DNA from: Cordylochernes scorpioides
Lineage: Eukaryota > Arthropoda > Arachnida > Pseudoscorpiones > Chernetidae
Assembly: GCA_030710605.1 (NCBI GenBank)
Contig: CP092879.1
Coordinates: 45,756,626 to 45,820,625, forward strand
Reading direction: 5' to 3'
DNA length: 64,000 nucleotides
Part shown: positions 41,651 through 56,600 of the stretch, one piece after another
Numbering within the stretch: position 1 is the first letter of the stretch
How the letters are laid out: every line of letters begins with the position of its first letter
Notes under the pieces: model-generated
Database searches by the model: none
Seen by the model: only the letters and a program-made list of their open reading frames with translations
What the model was told of the DNA's origin: nothing
Program-made: the position numbers and the translations under genes

Positions 41651-44600
41651 CTGTGACAAAACATCTTTAGGACAATCATCATTGTAAGTTAGTGACAAAT
41701 CTAATGGTTCATTTTTTATTTATGAAGTAAATCTGAGACAAAATCCACCATTTCTGATATAAATCAAGAAATACCAACTATGAACATTTTTCTAGTTATT
41801 AGTCCTTTATTAGAGCTATAGGTAATCTCAGCCAAATACACCAAGAGTGTATTTGACTACACTTTCAGTTAGATAATTCTAGCCAGCTTGAGAATCCATG
41901 TTGTCTTGGGTGAAAATTGGGTTTTTGACTTCAATAGAAAGTATAAACACAATTATAAGACCAAATCCAATAAATAAATTGTATGTGATGTTTCGGTAAC
42001 AGCATTGTTGCCATTCAGTACTTTTGTCTGAAGGTGGTAACAAGGCTCTGTTACTGAAATGCCATACACTTTTATTTATTTGGATTTGGTCTTATTACCT
42101 TGTGTTAATATCCTATAATCCAAATTGTGCCTTATCAATAGAAAGTATAGTAGAACTTTGTGAGCAGACACTCCAAAATTACATCACCAAAATTACCATT
42201 TTTAATCAATTAGCTCATCTGTGGTAAGAGGAGAAATCTCTCTATATGACACTTTGGTTGTTGTTGTTTCTTATCCCCTTGTGTCAAGATTACACGAATT
42301 CCATGATCTCATGGAATGGGGTGTAGGGGTGCAGCTTTCGTTGATCATGGCACTATGATCCAGGCACACTTTGGTGAAAGTCTGACTTTGCCTGTAGTTT
42401 GAGGCCGTTCCTAACATGGAAGCAGATGCCTTTGCTGCCGACTCTAACATGAGTACAGACGCAGATCCTCCGTATCCCTGGAGTTGGACCCTTGCTGAGG
42501 TCTATCAACCAGGTCAGTTGAACTCAGGATTTTTAAAGAGGTCTACTCCTCTTCTAAAAATGCTGCTGTTGGTCCGTGACTGCTTATTCGTCAGAGTTAT
42601 TCTGCTTGTTTTGCAGCTGGCCTTCATATCTGAAGGTCGTTTCCCTATCTGCCACCTGGGGACGCGCCCTATAGCAGTCAGCTCTGCCAAGGGTGACACT
42701 TTGGTTCTGCAACTAGGTGTTTTACTTTAGAGAGAGGTAGTTCCTCTGTATATGTTGAGATAATGGAACACAATTTGGATTATAGATTAGAAACATAAGA
42801 TAATAAGACTACATCCATATTAAAGAAATGTTCATGACATTATACCTGGAAGCCTGCTGACATGCTTAGTGGACCAATTAAAGGAACTCACTGGCTTAAC
42901 GGTCGCTGAAATGGTACATCGAGCTCAATACAGAGATGGCTGGCGTCACATCGTGTTTGGGATGTAATACATACAGTGGGTTAAAATGTTCGAACGCAAA
43001 TAAAATGATTTATATATTATGATATTTCTGTAACAGCGTTGCTACCATCTTTAGACAAAAGTACTGAATGTACTTTTTCTGATTAAATCTTAGTATAGGG
43101 GCAAGTCAATCAATCTCTAATTTTCCCCCTTCTTAGGCCACCAAAGTTACCTGATAGATGAAGCCAGAGTAGGGGAGAGATTGGTATAAAATGATGCAGA
43201 ACCAAAAGTTGTTGTTTCTTATCCCCTTGTAAAAAGTTTACACGAATTCCATGAGTTCATGCTCTTTGAGCTATTTTATGATAATCAGTGGACTCTCCCA
43301 GAGGTAGAACCAAAAGTAACCACCTATGGACAAGCCAATAAGGCAAGTTAAAACTACCTAGGACATCCAACGACGGCAGATATACGAGACACAATGAGAA
43401 GATTATGAATAGAAAAACAAAATTCAGAGAAACAGTAGAACCTTTCTCTCACCTCCACTCATGGACAAAACTTAAGGAAGTTTCATATTTTGATGTTTCC
43501 GGTCATCTATTTTATTAAAAGAGACAGAGGTAATTTTGTTCACATTTGGTTATCTCTTGAGTCTTAAATAAAGGATAGTGTATCAAATATCTTTCATAGT
43601 TATTGTCTGAATCCCAATATACATGCTTCTTCTTCTTTCTTATCTCCACACTGGGTGAAGTAGAATGCATCTGCCTTTGTCATTAAGACTGGGAGCACTA
43701 CTCAGTGGCAGGCCGACTTAGCTCCAAAAGAAATGGCCGCCTCTGACATGAGGAATAGACGCCATGTGCAGCCGCTCCTAACATGGAGTACAAACGCTGT
43801 TCATCCTGTATACCTGGATCAGGAGCCCTAACAGGGTACTATCAGCCGGGCCAGCTGAACCCAGGTTTTTTTAGTGAGCTTGTTACTGCTCCCCCTCCTC
43901 CTTTTTCATCCGGGCTTGGGACCAGCAAAAGCGGAGTTCATGCTAAAAGGTACAACTTCTTTAAATTTTGTTGATGAATGTAGTTTCAGAGACAAAGTGT
44001 TCTTTAGAGAGAGGGGGAGGAAAATTATTATTTGAGAGCAGCTAATTGGCAAAAAAAAAGTTAATTTGGGCAATGAAAAACTGTCCTTGTAGAGAGGTGT
44101 CCTCTAGCAGGAGTGTCCACTCATGGAAGTGTGTTCTAGTGAATGTATCATTGGATTATAAGGAAGGCATTGAAACAGAACTAGAGGAGAGAAAGGAAAA
44201 TTATTAATAAGAATCCTATTTACACATTTATTTTCATTTTTTTTTTTGCTTATCCCTAGTACACGTTATACAGGCCATGATAATCATGGTGGGTAGAAGT
44301 AGACAACTGTATTTACTGTAAGTGCACCACATGTCTACACATGTGAAAAGCAGTTCGACTTTGCACTTACAAATGTGCCAGAGCCCCGTTTGATTACTTG
44401 CACTCGCTGGTGGGGTTGGACTTTTGCAAGAATCGGGGGCCATTGGAGCATTTTTTTATATATTGGGAAAAAAAGTTAATTTGGGCAATGAAAAACTGTC
44501 CTTGTAGAGAGGTATCCTCTAGAAGGAGTGTCCTCTCATGGAGGTGTGTTCTAGTGAATGTTTCACTGGATTCTAAGGATGGCACAGAAACAGAACTTGA

Positions 44601-47600
44601 GGAGAGAAGGAAAAATTATTAATAAGAATCCTATTGATGAGCTCTACTCATCCACGGCATACACCATCAAAAGTCTCAAGCTTTAGAAGCTTGCTACCTT
44701 AATATTGTGGCGAAGAAATATTTTATTATTTAATTTAATATTATTCAATGAAAATATATTCAACAGAATAAAAAAATATATATTAATCTGTATTTGTGAA
44801 ATCATCTTTAAAATATTTCTTTGCTTGCTTGCTTAAGATTCTCTAGCTGTAAATAGTTTTGGGGGCTGACCTGTTAATAATTGTCGACTCGTCGCTGTGA
44901 CATCATCAATAAATACTTTTACACCTTAGGATATTTCAAGGCTTGATTTCTACGTTACAATATGATTAAGTGAGATAAGAGAGAAGAAGATTTATTTTCA
45001 TTTAATCATAGTACCCTTGTTAATATATAATAGATAAAATGTTGTAATGTTAATTTATCGGACGTACAATGGATTTGAAACGAAGCAATCGCTACAAAAA
45101 ATATCAATATCTTAGGTTAAACCTGCTTTCTTTTTTATCTCTATGTGGAAGACTACCGAATAGTTTGGGGGGGGGGGGTTGGGGGGTAACTTTAGATCAA
45201 AGAATATATATTATAACCCATAACCCATTGTTGCGAGGTGTGGATTGTTGAGCTAAAAGGAAATGAGAGAAAGAGCTCTGAAGGCTGTTGTAGAGATGAC
45301 CTTGATAAGACAGCTATGTCATAAACTAGATGGGAACATTCTGTAGCAATCTACTCCTGTGATGAATATTGAATGCTGCAAAAACCAAATTCATGGTCTT
45401 CAACTTTGGAAAAGAAGTTCTGAAATGTCTAATATTGTAAAATAGATCATTCAAGACTTTCTTCATTGTCAGTAGAAAAGGAACTCTTCTAATCAGCGAA
45501 GATTTCTTTTCCTTCTTCAACACAGATTATATCATTCAAGTCTTCTGTTGCATACAAACATCAATGATCATTCAATACTTCTGTTGCATACAATCATCAA
45601 TGATCATTCAAAACTTCTGTTGCATACAAACATCAATGATCATTCAATACTTCTGTTGCATACAATCATCAATGATCATTCAATACTTCTGTTGCATACA
45701 AACATCAATGATCATTCAATACTTCTGTTGCATACAAACATCAATGATTATTCAAGACTTCTGTTGCATACAAGCCTCAATAATTATTCAATACTTCCGT
45801 TGCATACAAGCATCAATGATCATTCAAGACTTCTTTTGCATACAGCATCAATGATCATTCAAGTCTTATGTTGCATACAAGCATCAATAATTATTCAAGT
45901 CTTATGTTGCATACAAGCATCAATAATTATTCAAGACTTCTGTTGCATACAAGCATCAATGATCATTCAAGACTTCTGTTGCATACAAGCATCAATGATC
46001 ATTCAAGACTTCTGTTGCATACAATCATCAATGATCATTCAATACTTCTGTTGCATACAAGCATCAATAATTATTCAAGACTTCTGTTGCATACAATCAT
46101 CAATGATCATTCAATACTTCTGTTGCATACAAGCATCAATAATTATTCAAGACTTCTGTTGCATACAATCATCAATGATCATTCAAGTCTTCTGTTGCAT
46201 ACAATCATCAATGATCATTCAATACTTCTGTTGTATACAAACATCAATGATCATTCAAGACTTCTGTTACATACAATCATCAATGATCATTCAATACTTC
46301 TGTTGCATACAATCATCAATGATCATTCAAGACTTCTGTTGTATACAAGCCTCAATAATTATTCAATACTTCTGTTGCATACAAGCATCAATGATCATTC
46401 AAGACTTCTTTTGCATACAGCATCAATGATCATTCAAGTCTTATGTTGCATACAAGCATCAATAATTATTCAAGACTTCTGTTGCATACAAGCATCAATG
46501 ATAATTCAAGACTTCTGTTGCATACAATCATCAATGATCATTCAATACTTCTGTTGCATACAAGCATCAATAATTATTCAAGACTTCTGTTGCATACAAG
46601 CATCAATGATCATTCAAAACTTTTGTTGCATACAAGCATCAATGATCTTTCAAGACTTCTGTTGCATACTAACATCAATGATCATTCAAGACTTCTGTTG
46701 CATACAATCATCAATGATCATTCAAGTCTTCTGTTGCATACAAGCATTAATGATCATTCAAGACTTCTGTTGTTTACAAGCATCAATGATCATTCAAGAC
46801 TTCTGTTGCATACAATCATCAATGGTCATTCAAGTCTTCTGTTGCATACAAGTATCAATGATCATTGAAGACTTCTGTTGCATACAAACATCAATGATCA
46901 TTCATGACTTCTGTTGCATACAAGCATCAATGATCATTCAAGACTTTTGTTCCGTACAAGCATCAATGATCTTTCAAGACTTCTGTTGCATACTAACATC
47001 AATGATCATTGAAGACTTCTGTTGCATACAAACATCAATGATCATTCATGACTTCTGTTGCATACAAGCATCAATGATCATTCAAGACTTCTGTTGCATA
47101 CAAGTATCAATGATCATTCAAGACTTCTGTTGAATACAAACATCAATGATCATTGAAGACTTCTGTTGCATACAAACATCAATGATCATTCATGACTTCT
47201 GTTGCATACAAGCATCAATGATCATTCAAGACTTCAGTTGCATACAAGTATCAATGATCATTCAAGACTTCTGTTGCATACAAGCATCAATGATCATTCA
47301 AGACTTCCGTTGCATACAAGTATCAATGATCATTGAAGACTTCTGTTGCATACAAACATCAATGATCATTCAAGACTTCTGTTGCATACAATCATCAATG
47401 ATCATTCAAGTCTTCTGTTGCATACAAGCATCAATGATCATTCAAGACTTCTGTTGTTTACAAGCATCAATGATCATTCAAGACTTCTGTTGCATACAAT
47501 CATCAATGGTCATTCAAGTCTTCTGTTGCATACAAGTATCAATGATCATTCAAGACTTCTGTTGCATACAATCATCAATGGTCATTCAAGTCTTCTGTTG

Positions 47601-50600
47601 CATGCAAGTATCAATGATCATTCAAGACTTCTCTGTTGCATACAAGTATCAATGATCATTCAAGTCTTCTGTTGCATACAAGTATCAATGATCATTCAAG
47701 ACTTCTGTTGCATACAAGCATCAATGATCATTCAAGACTTCTGTTGCATACAAGCATTAATTATCTTTCAAGACTTCTGTTGCATACAAGCATCAATGAT
47801 CATTCAAGTCTTCTGTTGCATACTAGTATCAATGATCATTCAAGACTTCTGTTGCATACAAGTATCAATGATCATTCAAGACTTCTGTTGCATACAAGTA
47901 TCAATGATCATTCAAGACTTCTGTTGCATACAAGCATTGAGGTAGGAACCTGTATATTCATCATGTTTCATGATACTCTACTATTTCCTTCTAGGTGAAA
48001 AACTTTTCTATTTACACCAGTAGCTGATTTCGAAGCAGATGTTTCCATTTTTCACTCCATAGACTGAGCATAGTGTCCTTTCTTTCTCATTGTGTCTATG
48101 ATAAAGGAGGCCAGAACTTCATTTCTCTATAGCATTATTATGGGAGGATATATCTCACACATGAGATTATAATAGGGATTAATATTTTATATTTTTGCCA
48201 GAGACAAATCAACCAGATTGGGCCAACTGATGGTACAGCACAACCTTGTTGTCACTTGATTGGGAGGGCAACAAGATAGGGCTTTGCTATTTAGGAATGT
48301 TCCAAATAAATTATGGAACATATGGCAGGACTTTAAAATACAGTAAAATCTTGGTATAGCGAACATAAAATGAGGTTGAACTTTTGGTTTTCACTATATC
48401 CCCAATTCACTATAAGGTATCATTAATATTGGCAATTATTTTAGATTTATTATATAAGGGAGAGAAGAGAATTAAGAGAAGATGGTACAAATTCCAACGT
48501 TACAGTATTATACAGATTTTTTTTCTAGATTTACATTCTTGGACAGAACTTGAGAAAATTGTACCTTTTAGCATGTATATTGAGATACAGAAAATAACTC
48601 TGGAAGATATTTGATACACAGTGATCATTATTGAAGACATGAAAGATAACCAATTGCCTGTCTTCTACAAAAAAAAAATGATGGGCAACATAAAAGATTT
48701 TCCACTGTTGGAATCCGGCCAACGGCTTCTGTACATATTATGAAAAAATATATATTCAAATATATATTTCTCTGAATAGTTTTTTGTTTAATTATATTCG
48801 GCAAAATTGTAATTGCTGTATATTTAGAACTCTCGTTTATTTTTGTAGATGTAGTTTTGTAGAGGTAGAGAGAGTTTGCTGCTATTTGTGGTATGTAATG
48901 TTTTTGTTTTAAAATTTCTATTAATGTATTTTTTTGCTTATCCCTAGTACATGTGGTACAGGCCATAATAATCATGGTGGGTAGAAGTAGGCGACTGCTT
49001 TTTACTGTAAGTGCACCACATATCTACACATGTGAAAAGCAGTTCGACTTTGCACTTACAAATGTGCCAGAGCCCCGTTTGGTAGAATTTGAAATTTGAA
49101 AGAATCGGGGGCCATTGGAGCATTTTTTTTTTAAATCAGAAAAAAGTGCCCAATGCGGGAATCGAACCAGGGTCGTAGCAATCGAAAACCAACGGTTTAG
49201 ATCATCCTTCCACCGACCCCCCTCTATTAATGTAAAATAGATTAATATGTAAAAATGTTCCATTCTGTTATAAAATAAATATGTTAATCTAAGATGATTC
49301 TGAACGTAGTCAAGTAAGAATATACCCTAACATCGATCTACAGAAGGATATTTTGACACTAGATAAATATTTGAAAATACCATCATTCAGTTCCTTAAGT
49401 TTTGTATATTCAAGTTTAATACCAATTATTTGACAAGACACTTGATCTCCTTTCGGGAAAATGGGTGGTATCGTTTTGGTAGCTGACAAAACCTGGTATT
49501 TAAAAATAGAGTAATCCATAAATAAATCTTTAATTAAAAAGGCATATATTGGATCAAAATATCATTTATTTTACCAATATTTCAGTTGCAAGTTGAATGT
49601 TATAACACCTTGATAAAGGTTGGCCATCAGCCAACTGAAATATTGGTAAAATAAATGATATTTTGATCCAATATATGTCTTTTTAATTAAAAAAAAAAAA
49701 AAAAACTGGTATATACGGAGGTAAAGTCATCATTGAAACACACGTCCAATAAGAGATAAGAGACAAACCTCAAAGTGGAGGTGGCAGACAGGTTGACTGA
49801 GTCTGGCCACATTGTCCGCACTCATGCTGACGTCCACTTGGTGGTTGACATCTACCAACATGGGCCAGCTTACTGCACAAACCTCATTGTTGGGAGACAG
49901 ATTGTCATTTTGGAATGTGTGGAAATACAACTATACCATCAATATCAGTGATAATTACAGTGGAACATTGCTTATAACAGCCTCTTTTGTAGGAGAAGAA
50001 ACACAAGTCAGGGAGAGAGAGATTGAGATTGAAACTGATTTATTACAATGTCCATATAAGATTATATATGGTTAATTACAGAATAAATATTATGATGAAT
50101 AAATATGATTATATAATGATAAATATAGGAATAAATGGATAAAAATAATTGATAAATATACATATATATATAAAAATATATACAATTTGTCATTGGTGAC
50201 GCCCACCTCGGGAAAGACTCCGCCATCGATGAACTGCGAGAATTCTTTCCCACAGAGTGGGCAGGCCTAGGTGTTGACTGGCGTTGTCCAACTCAAGACC
50301 AAGATGGTACTTGTAGATGGTAGCCTTCGCTACATTTGTTATTTTCACTGCCTCGGGATGGAGGCCAACGCCGAAGAGCCAGGCCTGGAGATCCAGGGGG
50401 AGAGAGAGAAGAGCTTTATAAAAGAAAATGATCGTACAAGCAATTGGACAAGATGTCCTTCTGTGTAGTGTACCCGTCCTTCTGTGTAGTGTACCTGTAG
50501 AAGGACATCTTGCTCAACATCTTGTACAATAGCTTTCTTATATAAAGAAGCTTTTTTCCCTGTCGTATATTTCTTCCTCTATACCTACTATGAATATCAT

Positions 50601-53600
50601 AACACTTTACTACAAGGATTTTCTATCAACACAAGTAAATAATCAACTAAAAAGATGTTCGGTAGCATACAGAGCTATAGTTCCGTTTCTTGAAGATTAG
50701 ATGTTTAATGAAGAGTTTAATGGTAGAAGCACCATGTTTAAAATCACACACACGTTGTTTTACATAACCATATATAATACAGTATAATGCGGCTTATGAA
50801 AAAAAAAAAATGTAGAACGAAATTTGACAATTACACCACAAATGTTTCTTTTGAACGAAAAATAAAAAATTATTTTAAGGAGAAATAACAATTATTTCTA
50901 ACCTTAGGGATGAAGTATGATAGGAAGAATTGTGAAGAGTAATGATAAACGGAAAAATAAAGTGTTCAGGGATGGGAAACGAACCCACAGTGTTCCGCTT
51001 ACTGGGCAGATGCCATGTCCACTAGGCTTCCCATCCCTGAATACTTTTATGTTTCAGTTTATAATTACTCTTCACAATTCATCCTTTCATACTTTATCCC
51101 CAAGGTTAGAAATAATCATTATTTCTCCTTAAAATAAATTTTGATTTTTCATTAAAAGAAACATTTGCAATGTAATTGTCAAATTTCAATTATCAATGTC
51201 TTAAGCTGCTTTTGTAATAGCAACTTGTGTATCATCATAATTCTAAAGTTCCAAGTTTTAAATACCAATTGTGGTTATAGCAACATAAATTCTTGGAAAC
51301 AATTGATTCTGTAATTATGAGTTTTTACTGTATTTTGCTCCAGTTTTATTAAAATCCTTAGAACCACTAAATGAAAGATGAGCCCTCCTAATATTTTTTA
51401 TCTTCCATTTAGCGTGGTTGTAGCAATTTTGACTCTTTTAAAATAAGATTATATAAAAGGACGTATCTGGATCTGTAGAACAAAAAAAAAAAAAAAAAAA
51501 AATTTTCTCAAAATATTTCGAGAGATTGCTCCCTCTTTATCAATTTATTGAGGGAGAGGGAGCAATCTCTCGAAATATTTTGAGAAAAAAATGTTTTTTT
51601 TTTTTTACAGATCCAGGTACGTCCTTTTGTATAAACTTATTTGATGGATCGCCTTTTGACTCAAAAAATCTTTTAAAATAATTAGAGGAAAAAAATAAGT
51701 GACTGATAATATTGATAAATTTACATTTTTAAAAACAGATAGATAGTGCTGTATGTGTGTTGTGTTCAATTAAAGAAATATTTAAAAAGTTTTCAGATAT
51801 AAATTATGACAAATACATTAGAACAAACTCCCTGTAAAGGACATCTAATTGCAGAGCCAAACTGTCCTTTAGGGAGAGGTGTCCTCTTACTGGAGAGTTG
51901 CGAAATAGTAAAAATGGTAATTTTGCAAATGAAAACTGTCCCTTATAGAAAGGTGTCCTGTAGCACGAGTGTCCTCTCATGGAGGTTCTACTGTATATGG
52001 AGACGCCGGTTATGTAAATTTCTATTTTTGCTTATTCAGCCAGAAGATTTACATATTTGTAAATATAATTGTGTATATAAGAATGTGAAAGTTTAATAAA
52101 AGTATGTCAGTTACAATCGGGTGTTGGTGAATCATTAGTGTCATCAGGGTAGCCTTTCTGGTATTGTGGGCACTTTTGAGGAAGCATATAGGCTTCAATT
52201 CGGTTGGAGACAAGAAGAAGTCTGGCAAGAAGATACAGAAGCTCTGCCACAACTATTTAAATAGGCCAGACATAACCAGGATGCGGCAAGCTTTCCGAGC
52301 TTTGTGAGTGAGGCAGTGATCGCATCCGAAACAGTATATGATGGTAGGACATTAAATGATATATTTACATTTTGAGAGAACAATAGTTGTGATGAAGTGC
52401 CGTCTCTGATAAGGAGACATGGAATGTTATTTTACTTTCAATTAATGAAACTTTCTATGATGTGACTGAAGAGGCCAATACTGTCTGTGTAAGAGACCCT
52501 ATAACCAAATACAATAGAACATATTCCATGAGATGACACCTCTTTACAAAGGACAGTTTTCATCACTAAAATTGCCATTTTTACTACAGTAGAATTTGAA
52601 TAATTCGAAAGTCATCAATTTGAATATTTATCTTGGTCCCTAGAATTACCGTTTTTAATTTGAAATATTTGGATAATTCAATTTTTTTTTTCGTCCCTTG
52701 GGCTTTGGATTATCCAAGTTCGACTGTATTTAGAAACTCTCCGGTAAGTGGACATCTCTCCCTAACTAGGTGTCCTTTACAGGGGTTCTACTGTACAAGT
52801 TTTTACGCATTACATAGTCAAATGTTTTTTTTTTTTTTTTGCTTATCCCTAGTACACATGGTACAGGCCATGATAAATATGGTAGGTAGTAGAAGGCGAC
52901 TGCTTTTACTGTAAGTGCACCACATGTCTACACATGTGAAAAGCAGTTCGACTTTGCACTTACAAATGTGTCAGAGCCCCGTTTGGTTACTTGCACTCTC
53001 TGGTGGGGTTGGACTTTTGCAAGAATCGGGGGCCATTGGAGCATTTTTTTTTAAACAGAAAAAAAAAAAAGAGCCCAATGCGGGAATCGAACCTGGGTTG
53101 TAGCGGTCGAAAACCAACGGTTTAGACCATTCTTCCACTGACCCTCATATAGTCAAATGTACACATGCTGGACATATGTGATATCAATCAATCTTCACAC
53201 AACTCTTGAACAATGGTCTACCTTGGCTGGCAATGGTACAGCTCCTCCACTGGGGCAGGAGTTCCATCAACACCTTCACCAACAGGTCCTTCAGGTTGCG
53301 GTGGAAGTCTGCGGGAAACATGGACCTCAGGGCTTCTGCTGTGGAGTGGCCGGCAAACAAGGCCTCGCGGATCAATGCTGCTAGGGCAGTGAGGACCTGT
53401 GCAACCATTCCTTTCTTTCTTTAGGGTACAGTCGAACCTTCTTCTTTCTTCATGACTGAGTGAAGTAGAATGCATCTGTCTTTGTCATTGTTGTTGTTAC
53501 TTATCCCCTTGTGTAAAGATTACACGAATTCCATAAGTCCATGCTTCTCGAGCGCCTTTGTCATTAAGAATGGCAGCACTACTCAATGGCAGGCCGACTT

Positions 53601-56600
53601 AGCTCCAAAAGAAATGGCCGCCTCTGACATGAGGAACAGGCGCCATGTGCAGTCGCTCCTAACATGGAGTACAAACGCTGCTCATCCTGTATCCCTGGAT
53701 CAGGAGCCCTTACAGGGTACTATCAGCTGGGCCAGCTGAGCCAAGGTTTTTTAGCGAGCTTATTACTGCTCCCCTTCCTCCTTTTACATCCGGGCTTTGG
53801 ACCAGCAAAGGTGGAGTTTCTTACCTTACATTCCCCAAGAGGTGTAGCTGGGTCTAGATTTAAAGGAAACTTTTAAATTGGAAGATTTGAATCTCAACTT
53901 CATAATGAAAGATTAAAATTGGTATCAGGCTTCATATTTTTTCAGCATTTTACAATCTCCACAAGAAAAAAGAACAAAATTAACAAGATTATAACATTGT
54001 TTTCATTATCCCACCATTTATTCATGTTAAAAGGCAAATTTAAAAAGAAGCTGTAAAGGTGAGATAAGGCACAATTTGGATTATATATAGTCTGCTAGTT
54101 TGTTTACATACTTGATAACAGTAACTATTTAAAACATTCTTTGATATATTTTCTCATTTAGTACTGTCTGATAATGGTAACAACACTGTTACCCAAATGT
54201 CACACACTATTTTTCTTTATTTGGATTTGGTCTTATTTTTACACACACACACATACAGATTTTTTAAGACCACCGGTCTTATACAGATTCACCACAGGAA
54301 GGAAGCATAGATGGAGTTCCTATACTCCAGGCAGCGCAGAGCCCAACAACCTCCAGGTCCGATCCATGTCCAATGGCCACAGAACCCACAATGCATAGGT
54401 TAGCGTATCACTGAAAAGGCAAGTGTGGAATCAGCAGCGTTTCAGTCTTCGCTTTCCTCATCCAAATGGACCACAACATTCAGCAATTCTATTAATCACC
54501 TCCGAACGGTGACTCCAGTATTTTAGAATTTATATAAACCAAAGAGAAGACCTTGATCAATAATTTTATTCATCCATTTGATCTTATTTGTATGGTGTTA
54601 TTTATGCCTTGTTATAAAAAAGGAAATACTCTTACCATAAGGATTTATATCGCTTAGTTTTATTTATTTAACTATTTACAAGGCAACATTATCTAACTTA
54701 TAACAATCACAGCTATGCCGGAACTTCCACCAGCCTAAGGTAAACAAAAACAGTAATGATGATGATCACCTTACCGATAAATCCGCCAGGTTGTCAGATG
54801 GTAACTTATTCTCAACACATTATTATCTTGTGTTTAAGCTGTAATGGGGTTTTCACAATTCAACCTTCATTTCAAGGAAAGGGCATCCCTAACAACAAGG
54901 AGATGTAGACATGAATTCTCTATTCATAATGTGGGTGTTAGAATCGTGGAGAGAGAAGGAGTTAACTCTTCCACCTAACACTTATACAAGTACAGTATAA
55001 CCTTGTTAATTCGACACACCCCAATTCGACACTCGGCGATAATTCGACCATGTTCCGATGTCCCGACCTCCGGCCTATCAAATAACAAACCGTAATTCGA
55101 CAGTATCGATAATACGACAGTTCCGATAGTTCGACCATTTTAAAATTCGAATTTCGACAGTTGAATGTTATTTTACATGCAACTTTACCGCTAAACGGTA
55201 TTACGGCGGCGACGATCGGCATCGGCGGGCGCCGATACGATCGCACCTGCGCACTTTTGGTTTCTGGTTAGTTTAAGTTTCACTTTGCAGTGCCGTTGCG
55301 CAATTTCGCGATGTTATTGTTGTTTTTTTTTTACGCGGGAATTTCGGCATCATGCGCTAACTAATAATAATTTTTATTTTTTTATTTTTAACATTGAAAT
55401 ATTTTAGCTATTTTTAAATTTATAAATAATTTCTTTTTAAATAAATAAATCTTTATAAAATGATCCAACAATGATTATGATAACATTTTAATAACCCCAA
55501 GGAGAATCCTCTGTAAGACCTGTGTGTCTTAATAAAGGCTTTTGTGTGTGTGTGTGTGATAACATTTTAATTCAATATTCTGTGTTAATTTGAATAAATG
55601 AGTGGGGCAAGAATGTCAGGTTCTGCCAAAAAAAATTGGAAACGTAGTCAGTATCACCAGCTCACTTATGTGGAAAAAATGAAAATTATAGAAGAAATAG
55701 AACAAGGAAAATCACATAGTCAAGTTTCCAGAGAGAGAAATATTCCACGGTCCACCATTAGCACAATTTTTTAAAATAAATTCGCCATAAAATCTGCCTT
55801 TTTAAAATCTAATTTTAGCTCTACCTTGAAACGTGATCGTGACGGGAAATTCCCAGAGATTGAAGAAGCCCTGTTTAGGTGGATAAGGCAGGCAAATGCC
55901 ATGAAACTTGCCATAAATGGCAATATCTTGAAAGAAAAGGCTATACTCTTGGCCTTGAAAAAAAATGGGTCAAGATAATTTTGAAGCTAGCAATGGCTGG
56001 CTAGAAAAGTTTAAGGCCAGAAGGAATATTGCTTTTAAACGACTTCATGGAGAAGCTGGAAGTGTGGATGCCAATGCTGATGAAACAGGGTTATTTTATA
56101 AACTTTTGCCTAATCAAACAATGACTATCAGAGGTGAGAAATGTGAAGGGGGTAAGAAGTCTAAAGAGAGAATTACAGTGTTGGTATGCTGTAATATGGA
56201 TGGAAGTGAAAAACTGCCTTTACTTTATATTGGGAAATATAGAAGACCACGATGCTTCCATGGCATGAATATTCCCTCAAATTATCATTTTAATAAAAAA
56301 GCCTGGATGACTGGGGCAATTTTTACGGATTGGCTGAAAAAATTGGACCAAATATTCAAAAGAAGAGAAAGAAAAATTTTATTAATTTTAGATAATTGCC
56401 CAGCCCACCAAATACCTGAAGGGTTACAGAACATTGAAATAAGATTTTTGCCCGCCCTAACTACAAGTGCATTACAACCCTGTGATATGGGTATCATTAA
56501 AGCCCTAAAAGACCAATATAGGAAACGAATGATAACGTATCTTCTCACTTGCATGGAAGAAAAAAAAAATGCTCAAGTGCATTTACTCTTTGCAATTAGC

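Noticed and set aside
42416-42730. 104-codon plus-strand frame
   Set aside because: Composed of SINE-2-like and MITE sequence.
45548-47133. Open frames of 293, 421, 199 and 169 codons encoding a Cys/Ile-rich 12-residue repeat
   Set aside because: They are translations of a 36-bp minisatellite in several overlapping phases, broken by 1-2 base indels, in an intron and antisense to COMMD9.
45540-47945. CRISPR-like array
   Set aside because: Units are contiguous without unique spacers, and the context is a eukaryotic intron.
50969-51037. Functional tRNA gene
   Set aside because: The acceptor pairing overlaps the T-stem and the anticodon loop lacks U33; treated as a tRNA-like relic.
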